Below, in pieces: positions 33,570 to 43,741 of a DNA stretch of 64,000 nt (its first letter is position 1; each line of letters starts with the position of its first letter). Position numbers and translations under genes: made by a program. The notes under the pieces are model-generated. The model made no database searches, had not been told where the DNA came from, and worked only from the letters and a program-made list of their open reading frames with translations. The stretch is from Pseudomonas sp. BMS12 (lineage in GTDB: Bacteria > Pseudomonadota > Gammaproteobacteria > Pseudomonadales > Pseudomonadaceae), in NCBI RefSeq assembly GCF_001592875.1, contig NZ_LSOF01000001.1:1599-65598 (forward strand), written 5' to 3'.

Positions 33570-35009
33570 TCAGCGGACGACCTTGAGCCAATCGCCAGGA
33601 AGTGGCTGACCAGTCGGATACAGACCATTGAGCAAGCGCAAACGCCGCAACCTGTCGCCCTCACCCTGCATTTCCCGGCTCAGCGCCTCCAGGCTCTGAC
33701 CGCTCTTGAGCTGCACCAGGCGCAGGCGACGGGCCTCGCCCAGCTTGTGCTCGTCGGCCTGCAGCGGACGAAAACTGCGCACTACCTGCATGAACTGCGG
33801 GTCAGCGCTTTCCAGCGATGCACGCCCCTTGACCGCGCCCACGAACAGGAATGCCTCGCGCTCGCGCACCAGCACTGCCACGCGCTTGGCGGCCGTACCC
33901 GGTACGATGCCAGTGGTGACATCCAGACCCGCCTGACGAAAGCTCTGCTCCTGAGCCAACGCACGACCACCGGTACGCTGGCGAATGAACGCCTGCGCAC
34001 TGAGCGACTGCTGCAGCGGCTCCATGCTCATGACCATGAAGGCCTGCTGATCGGCACTGTGCACGATCAGTGCATCGGAGCGATTGATCAGTTCCCAGCC
34101 CTCGGGGAAGGCCAGGGTGAAATCCAGACCACGGTGGTAGAAGTGCTGCCCACGACGCACCCCGGCCTCGGTCGAGTCGCCGAAGGGCATGCCATCGATC
34201 TGGCGCAGGTAGATGTCACGCCCGACCTCACCCTGGCCGACAGCCAGAGGCGTGGCCGCCGCCACAACCTGACGCAGGCGGGTGTCATTGTCCGGATGGG
34301 TATCGAACAAGCCGTGATAGCCGCTCGGCGCCACTTCCTGCCCATTGGCCAGAGCCTCGTCGCGAGCGAAGTCTTCCTGACTCTTCAGCACCTCGACCAC
34401 CTCGATCATGGCCTGCGGGTCATAGCCCGCCCGCGCCAGGTACTGGGCGCCAAAGCCGTCGGCCTCCAGCTCCATGTCGCGACCGTAACCGCTGACGATG
34501 GCACCACCCAGGGCGTTGGTCAGGTCGCCGACGGCGCCGACGCCGGTACCGATCGCCACCGCCTGACCGAGCAGGCCCCAGGCCGTGGACTGACTCTGCT
34601 GGCGCACACTGTGACGCGCGGTGACATGCCCCACCTCATGCCCGAGCACCGCCGCAAGCTGCGCCTCGGAATCCAGGTATGCCATGAGCCCGCGATGGAT
34701 ATAGATGTGCCCGCCGGGAATGGCGAAGGCATTGACGTCCGGTGAGTCGATGACGGTGAATGTATAGGTCAGTTGGCTGCGATGGCCATGCCGGGCAACT
34801 CGCTCGCCAACCTGCTGTACATAGGCCTGCAGCTTCTCGTCGGGGTAGCGCGGGTACTGTTTGGCGATTTCCTGGGCATAGTCACGGCCCAGTTCGATCT
34901 CCTGCTGCTCGCTCATCATCACGAAGTCGGTGCGCCCGGTCGCCGGATTGACCGCGCAACCGGCCTGCAGAAACAGCAGCGAAAGCAGCAGAGACAGACG
35001 CAGAATCAT
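33570..35009 (-). CDS. M48-family metalloprotease lipoprotein
   Basis: Protein of 479 residues. Signal peptide with lipobox LQAGC (Cys18). The zinc-protease motif HEVGH is at residues 124-128 and the third ligand lies in MELEADGFGAQY. The remaining part resembles the C-terminal region of putative Zn-dependent proteases, ending in a LysM-like segment (GQSLEALSREM, GDWLKVVR). Relatives such as BepA/LoiP degrade or help assemble outer-membrane proteins in the periplasm, but those have TPR domains that I do not see here. Its ATG overlaps the thermonuclease stop by ATGA, so the two secreted hydrolases are co-expressed. Confidence 0.88.
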   Translation of the reverse strand: MILRLSLLLSLLFLQAGCAVNPATGRTDFVMMSEQQEIELGRDYAQEIAKQYPRYPDEKLQAYVQQVGERVARHGHRSQLTYTFTVIDSPDVNAFAIPGGHIYIHRGLMAYLDSEAQLAAVLGHEVGHVTARHSVRQQSQSTAWGLLGQAVAIGTGVGAVGDLTNALGGAIVSGYGRDMELEADGFGAQYLARAGYDPQAMIEVVEVLKSQEDFARDEALANGQEVAPSGYHGLFDTHPDNDTRLRQVVAAATPLAVGQGEVGRDIYLRQIDGMPFGDSTEAGVRRGQHFYHRGLDFTLAFPEGWELINRSDALIVHSADQQAFMVMSMEPLQQSLSAQAFIRQRTGGRALAQEQSFRQAGLDVTTGIVPGTAAKRVAVLVREREAFLFVGAVKGRASLESADPQFMQVVRSFRPLQADEHKLGEARRLRLVQLKSGQSLEALSREMQGEGDRLRRLRLLNGLYPTGQPLPGDWLKVVR

Positions 35010-35806
35010 GGCAGCACCTCAAGCATCGCCGCGTGGGTCAGCGGCAACATCCAGCGGGCCTGATTCGGTTGTACGCCGCCGCGCCGGGAGCGGTCAATCA
35101 CCCAGCCACGCGCCTCGACCTGGCGACCGGCCAGGCGCTGCAGGGCAGCGACATCGAAGCTCGCCAGCAACTTGGGCTCGACACGCAGCACCAGCGGTCC
35201 ATCCAGTTCGAGCCACAGGCCGCCGCGATTGCGCTGCACCCGCTTGATCGTGCCGCGCACCAGGGCAAAGCCGCTCTGGCGCAGATCGAACGGCTCCAGC
35301 ACGCGCGCCTGCTGCCAGAGGCCGAGACGCTGCTGGCGTGCGGCAGCTTCGGCCTCGCGCTGACACCCTTCCAGCCCGCTGGCCGGCTCGAAAGCCACTC
35401 GATAGCCCATACCCTCGGCCAGCAACTGGGTTTCCAGGTTGCGCCCCTGGCGGTCGTAGGCATGCGCCAGGGTGCGCCCGTAGTGATCGCGCGAGCGCGC
35501 CCCGAGGCGCAGACCGACGCGCCCATCATTGGCCGCCACCAGCGCCTGCAAGCGACGCCGTGCCGCTTCGGCAAAGGGCTCAGCCGGACGCCCGTCATGG
35601 GCACGCTCAGGTGTATTAATACCGATCAGGCGCACGCTACTGCCATCACCCAGCCGCAGCGTATCGCCGTCCACCACCTTGACCACGCGCTGCTGCGCCA
35701 GGCCATCGACCGTCGGGCAGAAGGCCTGAGCCGGCAGTACCAGAAACGCAGAAACGAAAAAGGCGCCCACCAGGGACGCCTTTTTCAGCAACGTGGCTTG
35801 CACCAC
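35006..35806 (-). CDS. Secreted thermonuclease-family nuclease
   Basis: About 266 residues. The SNase fold is clear: VVKVVDGDTLRLGDG, VRLIGINTPE and DHYGRTLAHAY hold the calcium-binding Asp residues, catalytic Arg and Glu. A signal-peptide-like stretch ends LVLPAQA-F. The C-terminal half is an extra beta-rich domain that could be an OB fold. The start is uncertain: the frame runs unbroken from upstream over rpmE, there is no ATG in the right place, and GTG at 35806 or 35803 or TTG at 35791 are options. The codons for KKASLVGAFF are also the terminator hairpin of rpmE. It overlaps the M48 protease gene by ATGA. Confidence 0.82.
   Translation of the reverse strand: MVQATLLKKASLVGAFFVSAFLVLPAQAFCPTVDGLAQQRVVKVVDGDTLRLGDGSSVRLIGINTPERAHDGRPAEPFAEAARRRLQALVAANDGRVGLRLGARSRDHYGRTLAHAYDRQGRNLETQLLAEGMGYRVAFEPASGLEGCQREAEAAARQQRLGLWQQARVLEPFDLRQSGFALVRGTIKRVQRNRGGLWLELDGPLVLRVEPKLLASFDVAALQRLAGRQVEARGWVIDRSRRGGVQPNQARWMLPLTHAAMLEVLP
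35757..35785 (-). terminator. Intrinsic terminator of rpmE, inside the nuclease start region
   Basis: On the minus strand AAAAAGGCGTCC-CTGGT-GGGCGCCTTTTT forms a seven-pair GC stem with one G-T wobble and flanking A/T runs, 30 bases after the rpmE stop. It also encodes part of the nuclease signal peptide. Confidence 0.8.
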
Positions 35807-35814
35807 TATTCGGC

Positions 35815-36027
35815 TTACTTGCTGCCGAACACACCGAAGCGCTGCTTGAAGCGGTCGATACGGCCGCCGGTATCCAGCATCTTCTGCTTGCCGGTGTAGA
35901 ACGGGTGGCATTCGGAGCACACGTCCAGGCTCATCGGCTTGCACAGGGTCGAACGGGTCTTGATCACGTTGCCGCAGCTGCAGGTGGCGACCATTTCTTC
36001 GTACTGGGGATGGATATCGGCTTTCAT
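35815..36027 (-). CDS. rpmE: Ribosomal protein bL31, zinc-binding form
   Basis: Protein of 70 residues starting [12 protein letters not shown], with GAGGAAAG before the ATG. The two cysteine pairs CSC and CSEC (about residues 16, 18, 37, 40) mark the C+ form that binds zinc, the form replaced by the Zur-controlled C- paralog in zinc starvation. It is part of the large ribosomal subunit. Divergent from priA. Confidence 0.97.
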   Translation of the reverse strand: MKADIHPQYEEMVATCSCGNVIKTRSTLCKPMSLDVCSECHPFYTGKQKMLDTGGRIDRFKQRFGVFGSK

Positions 36028-36097
36028 CGTACTTTCCTCGGTTTGTATGTGCCGCCACTCGGCTCGCTGCCAAGTACCGCACGGAAATAAGCCGCGC

Positions 36098-36125
36098 ACT
36101 ATACCAGACCGCCATTTGCGCGCAA
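36098..36125 (-). promoter_or_regulatory. Sigma-70-type promoter of rpmE
   Basis: On the minus strand TTGCGC (36120-36125) and TATAGT (36098-36103) are spaced by 16 bases, giving a leader of roughly 64 bases. Confidence 0.6.
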
Positions 36126-36190
36126 GCCGCCGCCCAACCGTGGCGACGTGCGGGCATGCTAGCATCGCCGCTTCGCCTCTGGAGCCCGCC

Positions 36191-38410
<2,220 letters not shown>

Positions 38411-38540
38411 GTCGCAGAGCGGGCACGATCTCGGATTACAGTCGGGCTAGCACGTGGATTTCTATCCGCGCTGACACCCCTCCGCCAGGGCGGGCCCTGT
38501 TCGTGAAGCGCCGCCACGAATAGCGCTCGCGCCTAGCGGG

Positions 38541-38570
38541 TTGCCGCTGATGCCCTCGGGCACCGATAAT
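38541..38570 (+). promoter_or_regulatory. Candidate promoter of argS
   Basis: TTGCCG (38541-38546) and GATAAT (38565-38570) with an 18-base spacer, about 31 bases of leader before argS. Confidence 0.45.
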
Positions 38571-38607
38571 CCACCGTTTCGACCCGCCACGGCCGACCGA
38601 GCAGACC

Positions 38608-40347
38608 ATGAAAGACACCATTCGCCACCTGATCCAGCAAGCCCTGACCCGCCTCACCACCGACGGCGTGCTGCCCGAAGGCCTGAGCCCGGCCATCCAG
38701 GTGGAGAACACCCGGGACAAGAGCAACGGCGACTTCGCCAGCAACATCGCCATGATGTTGGCCAAACCGGCCGCCATGAAGCCGCGCGACCTCGCCGAGA
38801 AGCTGCTGGCCGCCCTGCCGAGCGATGCCTCCATCAGCAAGGTGGAAATCGCCGGCCCCGGTTTCCTCAACTTCTTCCAGAACAGCGACGCCCTGGCCCA
38901 GCGCCTGGAGGCCGCGCTGACCGACGCCAAGCTCGGCGTACACAAATCCGGCCCGCTGCAGCGCGTGGTGGTCGACCTGTCCGCGCCCAACCTGGCCAAG
39001 GAAATGCACGTCGGCCACCTGCGTTCGACCATCATCGGCGACGGCGTGGCCCGGGTGCTGGAGTTCCTCGGCGACGAGGTCATCCGCCAGAACCATGTCG
39101 GCGACTGGGGCACCCAGTTCGGCATGCTGCTGGCCTACATGCAGGAAAACCCGGCCGCCGCGGAAAGCGAGCTGGCCGACCTGGAAGGTTTCTATCGCGC
39201 CGCCAAGAAGCGCTTCGACGACTCAGCCGAGTTCGCCGACCGCGCCCGCCAGCTGGTGGTCGAGCTGCAGGCCGGCAATGCCGAGTGCCTGCGCCTGTGG
39301 CACCGTTTCAACGACATCTCCCTGAGCCACTGCCAGGCGCTGTACGACCGCCTCGGCGTCAAGCTGTCCATGGCCGACGTCAAGGGCGAGAGCGCCTACA
39401 ACGACGATCTGCCCCAGGTGGTCGCCGACCTGCAGGCCAAGGGCCTGCTGAGTGAGGACAACGGCGCCCAGTGCGTGTTCATGGATGAATTCCAGAACGC
39501 CGAGGGCAACCCGCTGCCGCTGATCGTGCAGAAGGCCGGCGGCGGCTACCTGTACGCCACCACCGACCTGGCAGCCACCCGCTATCGCGCCAATGTACTG
39601 AAGGCCGACCGCGTTCTGTACTTCGTCGACCAGCGCCAGGCCCTGCACTTCCAAATGGTGTTCGCCGCCGCACGCCTGGCCGGTTTCGTACCCGCGAGCA
39701 TGGAGCTGGAACACATGGGCTTCGGCACCATGAACGGCGCCGACGGCAAGCCGTTCAAGACCCGCGATGGCGGCACCGTGAAGCTGGTCGACCTGCTCGA
39801 CGAAGCCGAGCAGCGCGCCTACGCCCTGGTCAAGAGCAAGAACCCGAACCTCGACGAAGACGAACTGCGCCAGATCGGCCGCGTCGTCGGCATCGCCTCG
39901 GTGAAGTACGCCGACCTGTCCAAGCACCGCACCAGCGACTACAGCTTCAACTTCGAACTGATGCTCAGCTTCGAGGGCAACACCGCGCCCTACCTGCTGT
40001 ACGCCTACACCCGCGTAGCCAGCGTGTTCCGCAAGCTGGGCAAGGGCATCGAGGACATCGGCGGGCAGATCCAGCTGATCGCAGAGCAGGAGCAGGCGCT
40101 CGGCGCCAGGCTGGCGCAGTTCAACGAGCAACTCGCCAGCGTCGCCGAGAAAGGCACCCCGCACCTGCTGTGCAGCTATCTGTACGACCTGGCCGGGCTG
40201 TTCTCCAGCTTCTATGAACACTGCCCGATCCTCGCCGCCGAAGACGAGGCCGTGCGTAACAGCCGCCTGCGCCTGGCCGCCCTGACCGGTCGCACACTCA
40301 AGCAGGGCCTGGAGCTGCTCGGCCTGGAAACCCTGGAGCGCATGTAA
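38608..40347 (+). CDS. argS: Arginyl-tRNA synthetase
   Basis: Protein of 579 residues, class I synthetase that charges tRNA-Arg. The N-terminal Add1 domain is followed by the HIGH-type motif in [14 protein letters not shown], the catalytic fold, and a C-terminal all-alpha anticodon-binding domain with [19 protein letters not shown] at the end. The stop TAA is immediately followed by the GTG of the SPOR gene with no gap, so the two are co-transcribed. Confidence 0.97.
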   Translation: MKDTIRHLIQQALTRLTTDGVLPEGLSPAIQVENTRDKSNGDFASNIAMMLAKPAAMKPRDLAEKLLAALPSDASISKVEIAGPGFLNFFQNSDALAQRLEAALTDAKLGVHKSGPLQRVVVDLSAPNLAKEMHVGHLRSTIIGDGVARVLEFLGDEVIRQNHVGDWGTQFGMLLAYMQENPAAAESELADLEGFYRAAKKRFDDSAEFADRARQLVVELQAGNAECLRLWHRFNDISLSHCQALYDRLGVKLSMADVKGESAYNDDLPQVVADLQAKGLLSEDNGAQCVFMDEFQNAEGNPLPLIVQKAGGGYLYATTDLAATRYRANVLKADRVLYFVDQRQALHFQMVFAAARLAGFVPASMELEHMGFGTMNGADGKPFKTRDGGTVKLVDLLDEAEQRAYALVKSKNPNLDEDELRQIGRVVGIASVKYADLSKHRTSDYSFNFELMLSFEGNTAPYLLYAYTRVASVFRKLGKGIEDIGGQIQLIAEQEQALGARLAQFNEQLASVAEKGTPHLLCSYLYDLAGLFSSFYEHCPILAAEDEAVRNSRLRLAALTGRTLKQGLELLGLETLERM

Positions 40348-41019
40348 GTGGCAGCAAAGAAGAAACCCGCACCCAAGCGTGGCGCCAGCCGCTACCAGGC
40401 ACCGGCCAAAAAGCCGGTACCCGGCTGGGTCTGGCTGGCCTGTGGTCTGGTGATCGGCGGTTTCTTCATGTTCCTGTTCAGCCTGGAGCCCGGCCGCGAC
40501 GACGTGAAGCGGGCCAAGCCGGAACAGGCCAAGAAGACGGTACAACAGAAGCCAAAGCCCCAGCCCGAGGCGAACAAGCCCAAGTACGACTTCTACACGC
40601 TGCTGCCGGAGTCCGAGGTCATAGTGCCGCCGGAGGCCGTGCAGCCCGAGCCGGTCAAGCCGCCGAGCAAACCGGTAACGCCGGAGGAAGCGGCGAAGAT
40701 CGACGCCGCCCGCGCCCAGGCCGCGCTCAACGGCGAGGTGCCGCCACCGCCGCCGGTGGTGGCGCAGGCACCGCTCACCACCCAGTACTTCCTGCAGGCC
40801 GGCTCGTTCCGCAAGCGCGAAGACGCCGACAAGGTACGCGCGCAGATCCTCCTGCTCGGCCAGAACGTCCAGGTCGAGTCCGGCAAGGTCCGCGAGGAAA
40901 CCTGGCACCGCGTGCTGGTCGGCCCCTTTGCCAGTCGCGAGAAGCTCGGCGGCGCGCAGAAACAGCTGGCCAGCAGCGGTTTCAGCAATCTGCTGTTACA
41001 GCAGCGCCAGGTTCGCTGA
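40348..41019 (+). CDS. FtsN-like SPOR-domain membrane protein
   Basis: Protein of 223 residues starting at GTG directly after the argS stop. A short basic cytoplasmic N-terminus (AAKKKPAPKRGASRYQ) is followed by one membrane helix (about 29-48, WVWLACGLVIGGFFMFLFS), a Lys/Pro-rich periplasmic linker and a C-terminal SPOR domain (about 145-220, YFLQAGSFRKREDADKVRAQ). This is the layout of FtsN, the late divisome activator, and gene order next to argS and hslVU matches that of ftsN in E. coli (priA-rpmE side) and Pseudomonas. Whether it fully serves as FtsN is inference. Confidence 0.85.
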   Translation: MAAKKKPAPKRGASRYQAPAKKPVPGWVWLACGLVIGGFFMFLFSLEPGRDDVKRAKPEQAKKTVQQKPKPQPEANKPKYDFYTLLPESEVIVPPEAVQPEPVKPPSKPVTPEEAAKIDAARAQAALNGEVPPPPPVVAQAPLTTQYFLQAGSFRKREDADKVRAQILLLGQNVQVESGKVREETWHRVLVGPFASREKLGGAQKQLASSGFSNLLLQQRQVR

Positions 41020-41040
41020 AGCACGATCTTGACCCGCCCG

Positions 41041-41069
41041 GTTGAAAAGCCGGGCAGGCTCCCCCATCT
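41041..41069 (+). promoter_or_regulatory. Sigma-32 (RpoH) heat-shock promoter of hslVU
   Basis: GTTGAAA (41041-41047) and CCCCATCT (41062-41069) are spaced by 14 bases. The -10 equals the CCCCATNT consensus and the -35 differs from CTTGAAA at one base. hslVU is a classical heat-shock operon. Confidence 0.75.
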
Positions 41070-41115
41070 GTTTCTCCATCCGGGCAATCCGCCCCGCTGC
41101 GTGGAGACTCTCCCC

Positions 41116-41646
41116 TTGACCACCATCGTTTCAGTGCGCCGCAACGGCAAAGTCGTCATGGGCGGCGACGGCCAGGTGTCCCTCGGCAATACCGTCATGA
41201 AAGGCAACGCCAAGAAGGTCCGGCGCCTGTACCACGGCCAGGTGCTGGCCGGTTTCGCCGGCGCCACCGCCGATGCCTTCACCCTGTTCGAACGCTTCGA
41301 AGGCCAGCTGGAGAAGCATCAGGGCCACCTGGTGCGCGCCGCCGTCGAGCTGGCCAAGGACTGGCGCACCGACCGCTCGCTGAGCCGCCTGGAGGCCATG
41401 CTCGCCGTCGCCAACAAGGACGCCTCGCTGATCATCACCGGCAACGGCGACGTGGTCGAACCCGAGCACGGCCTGATCGCCATGGGCTCCGGCGGCGGCT
41501 TCGCCCAGGCCGCGGCCATGGCCCTGCTGCAGAAGACCGAACTGTCCGCCCGTGAAATCACCGAAACCGCATTGAACATTGCCGGCTCCATCTGTGTCTT
41601 CACTAACCAGAACCTGACTATCGAAGAAGAAGACTGCGCTGAATAA
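41116..41646 (+). CDS. hslV: ATP-dependent protease subunit HslV
   Basis: Protein of 176 residues. The true start is the TTG at 41116: GGAG lies nine bases upstream, the mature protein then begins with the catalytic Thr ([19 protein letters not shown]), and the heat-shock promoter lies between this TTG and the farther GTG at 41029. HslV forms a double hexamer related to proteasome beta subunits, capped by HslU, and degrades misfolded and regulatory proteins. Followed by hslU after 27 bases. Confidence 0.95.
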   Translation: MTTIVSVRRNGKVVMGGDGQVSLGNTVMKGNAKKVRRLYHGQVLAGFAGATADAFTLFERFEGQLEKHQGHLVRAAVELAKDWRTDRSLSRLEAMLAVANKDASLIITGNGDVVEPEHGLIAMGSGGGFAQAAAMALLQKTELSAREITETALNIAGSICVFTNQNLTIEEEDCAE

Positions 41647-41673
41647 GCACGGCTTCCGCTGGAGTAACGCTGC

Positions 41674-43014
41674 ATGTCCATGACCCCTCGCGAGATCGTT
41701 TCCGAGCTCAACCGCCACATCATCGGCCAGGACGACGCCAAGCGCGCCGTGGCCATCGCCCTGCGTAACCGCTGGCGGCGCATGCAGCTGCCGGCAGAGC
41801 TGCGCCAGGAAGTGACGCCGAAGAACATCCTGATGATCGGCCCCACTGGCGTCGGCAAGACCGAGATCGCCCGGCGCCTGGCCAAACTGGCCAACGCGCC
41901 CTTCCTCAAGGTCGAGGCGACCAAGTTCACCGAGGTCGGCTATGTCGGCCGCGACGTCGAGTCGATCATCCGCGACCTGGCCGACGCCGCACTGAAGCTG
42001 CTGCGCGAGCAGGAAGTACAGAAGATGCAGCACCGCGCCGAAGATGCCGCCGAAGAGCGCATCCTCGACGCCCTGCTGCCGCCGGCACGCGCCGGCTTCA
42101 ACGAAGACCCGGCGCCGAGCCAGGACTCCAACACCCGCCAGCTGTTCCGCAAGCGCCTGCGTGAAGGCCAGCTGGACGACAAGGAGATCGACATCGAGGT
42201 TTCCGAAACGCCGGTGGGTGTGGAGATCATGTCGCCGCCCGGCATGGAGGAAATGACCAACCAGCTGCAGAGCCTGTTCTCCGGCCTCAACAAGGGCAAG
42301 AAGAAGACCCGCAAGCTCAAGGTCAAGGACGCCCTCAAGCTGATCCGCGACGAAGAAGCCGCGCGCCTGGTCAACGAGGAAGAGCTCAAGGCCCGCGCCC
42401 TGGAGGCAGTGGAGCAGCACGGTATCGTCTTCATCGACGAGATCGACAAGGTTGCCAAGCGCGGCAATGTCGGCGGCGCCGACGTGTCCCGCGAGGGCGT
42501 GCAGCGCGACCTGCTGCCGCTGATCGAAGGCTGCACGGTCAACACCAAGCTGGGCATGGTCAAGACCGACCACATCCTGTTCATCGCCTCCGGCGCCTTC
42601 CACCTGTCCAAGCCCAGTGATCTGGTACCGGAGCTGCAAGGCCGCCTGCCGATCCGCGTCGAACTCAAGGCCCTGTCGCCGCAGGACTTCGAACGCATCC
42701 TCACCGAGCCGCACGCGGCACTCACCGAACAGTATCGCGAGCTGCTGAAGACCGAAGGCCTGAACATCGAGTTCGCCGCCGATGGCATCCAGCGCATCGC
42801 CGAAATCGCCTGGCAGGTCAACGAGAAGACCGAGAACATCGGTGCCCGGCGCCTGCACACCCTGCTCGAACGCCTGCTGGAGGAAGTCTCCTTCAGCGCC
42901 GGCGATCTGGCCGGGCAACAGAACGGCGAGGCGATCCGCATCGACGCCGCCTACGTCAACGGTCACCTCGGCGAGCTGGCCAAGGACGAAGACCTGTCGC
43001 GCTATATCCTGTAA
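41674..43014 (+). CDS. hslU: ATP-dependent protease ATPase subunit HslU
   Basis: Protein of 446 residues, AAA+ unfoldase that feeds substrates into HslV. Walker A GPTGVGKT (about 57-64), the pore motif GYVGRDVES, the I-domain insertion rich in charged residues (about 110-240), Walker [13 protein letters not shown] and sensor-2 GARRLHT are all present, and the C-terminus ends DLSRYIL, the tail that inserts into HslV. Confidence 0.97.
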   Translation: MSMTPREIVSELNRHIIGQDDAKRAVAIALRNRWRRMQLPAELRQEVTPKNILMIGPTGVGKTEIARRLAKLANAPFLKVEATKFTEVGYVGRDVESIIRDLADAALKLLREQEVQKMQHRAEDAAEERILDALLPPARAGFNEDPAPSQDSNTRQLFRKRLREGQLDDKEIDIEVSETPVGVEIMSPPGMEEMTNQLQSLFSGLNKGKKKTRKLKVKDALKLIRDEEAARLVNEEELKARALEAVEQHGIVFIDEIDKVAKRGNVGGADVSREGVQRDLLPLIEGCTVNTKLGMVKTDHILFIASGAFHLSKPSDLVPELQGRLPIRVELKALSPQDFERILTEPHAALTEQYRELLKTEGLNIEFAADGIQRIAEIAWQVNEKTENIGARRLHTLLERLLEEVSFSAGDLAGQQNGEAIRIDAAYVNGHLGELAKDEDLSRYIL

Positions 43015-43025
43015 TCAGGCACCGC

Positions 43026-43047
43026 CAGCCCGGAGCGATCCGGGCTG
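43026..43047 (+). terminator. Hairpin after hslU
   Basis: CAGCCCGGA-GCGA-TCCGGGCTG is a perfect nine-base stem with a stable GNRA-type tetraloop. No T run follows, so it may be an mRNA-stabilising end or a leaky terminator before the DUF971 gene. Confidence 0.4.
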
Positions 43048-43069
43048 CGTCACCCCACTGGAATCGAAC

Positions 43070-43441
43070 ATGCCCACGCCCAGCGCGATCAAACTGCACA
43101 AGCTCTCGAAAACCCTGGAGCTGCGCTATGGCGAGCAGAGCTACTCGCTGAGCGCCGAGTTCCTGCGCGTGCATTCGCCCTCCGCCGAGGTACAGGGCCA
43201 CGGCAAGCCGATCCTGCAGACCGGCAAACTCAAGGTCGGCCTAGAGCGCATCGAACCTGCGGGCAACTATGCACTGAAATTGTGCTTCGACGATGGCCAT
43301 GACAGCGGCCTGTACACCTGGGACTACCTCTACCAGCTCGCCACCCGCCAGGACGAGCTGTGGGCCGACTACCTCGGCGAACTGGCCGCCGCCGGCAAAT
43401 CCCGCGACCCGGACGAGTCCGTCGTCCGCCTGATGCTTTAA
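43070..43441 (+). CDS. DUF971 (gamma-butyrobetaine hydroxylase N-terminal-like) protein
   Basis: Protein of 123 residues, ATG at 43070 with GGAA before it. The sequence LRYGEQSYSLSAEFLRVHSPSAEVQGHG and DDGHDSGLYTWDYLYQL matches the DUF971 fold seen alone in bacteria and as the N-terminal domain of gamma-butyrobetaine hydroxylase. Related stand-alone proteins have been linked to iron-sulfur or molybdenum cofactor biology, but no function can be assigned here. It follows hslU in the conserved Pseudomonas order. Confidence 0.88.
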   Translation: MPTPSAIKLHKLSKTLELRYGEQSYSLSAEFLRVHSPSAEVQGHGKPILQTGKLKVGLERIEPAGNYALKLCFDDGHDSGLYTWDYLYQLATRQDELWADYLGELAAAGKSRDPDESVVRLML

Positions 43442-43494
43442 CCCCCCAGCCAAACGCTCAGGCCAGAGCGCCGCGCAATATTCCCTTAATACCT

Positions 43495-43517
43495 AGAGCG
43501 CATTTTCTAATCGCTCT
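43495..43517. promoter_or_regulatory. Inverted repeat upstream of phaC1, candidate PhaD operator
   Basis: AGAGCG and CGCTCT form a six-base inverted repeat around an AT-rich centre containing TTTCTAAT. The same octamer recurs within an inverted repeat upstream of phaI. PhaD is known in P. putida to act at both the phaC1 and phaI promoters through inverted half-sites. Confidence 0.45.
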
Positions 43518-43591
43518 CGGCATACTCGCGCGCGCCGCTCGCCTTCACCGGCGAACTTGCGCAAAAACGGAAACTCGGGTAACCAAGGAAC

Positions 43592-43607
43592 TGGCAGGTT
43601 CCATGCA
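43592..43607 (+). promoter_or_regulatory. Sigma-54-type (-24/-12) element upstream of phaC1
   Basis: TGGCAG-GTTCC-ATGCA has the invariant GG and GC at the correct ten-base spacing and differs from TGGCAC-N5-TTGCA at two positions. A sigma-54 sequence has been described upstream of phaC1 in P. aeruginosa. Confidence 0.55.
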
Positions 43608-43634
43608 TTTAGCCAAGCTAGATGCGAAGTAAGC

Positions 43635-43649
43635 GCGGAAAAATTCCGC
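43635..43649. promoter_or_regulatory. Palindrome in the phaC1 leader
   Basis: GCGGAA-AAA-TTCCGC, perfect six-base arms, between the -24/-12 element and the phaC1 start. Together with the two sites above it accounts for the recognisable content of the 300-bp gap before phaC1; no gene is seen in that gap. Confidence 0.35.
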
Positions 43650-43741
43650 ACCCGGCAACCCGAGCAGTACCAGCCCTTCGCCCTGTGTCCGCGTTGCACA
43701 GCTGCAGTTGGTATTCGTCTCAGGACAATGGAGCGTCGTAG

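Noticed and set aside
39223..42966. Long antisense frames of 561 and 611 codons opposite argS/SPOR and hslVU
   Set aside because: Same GC-bias shadow effect; peptides are Leu/Gly/Gln rich without recognisable domains.
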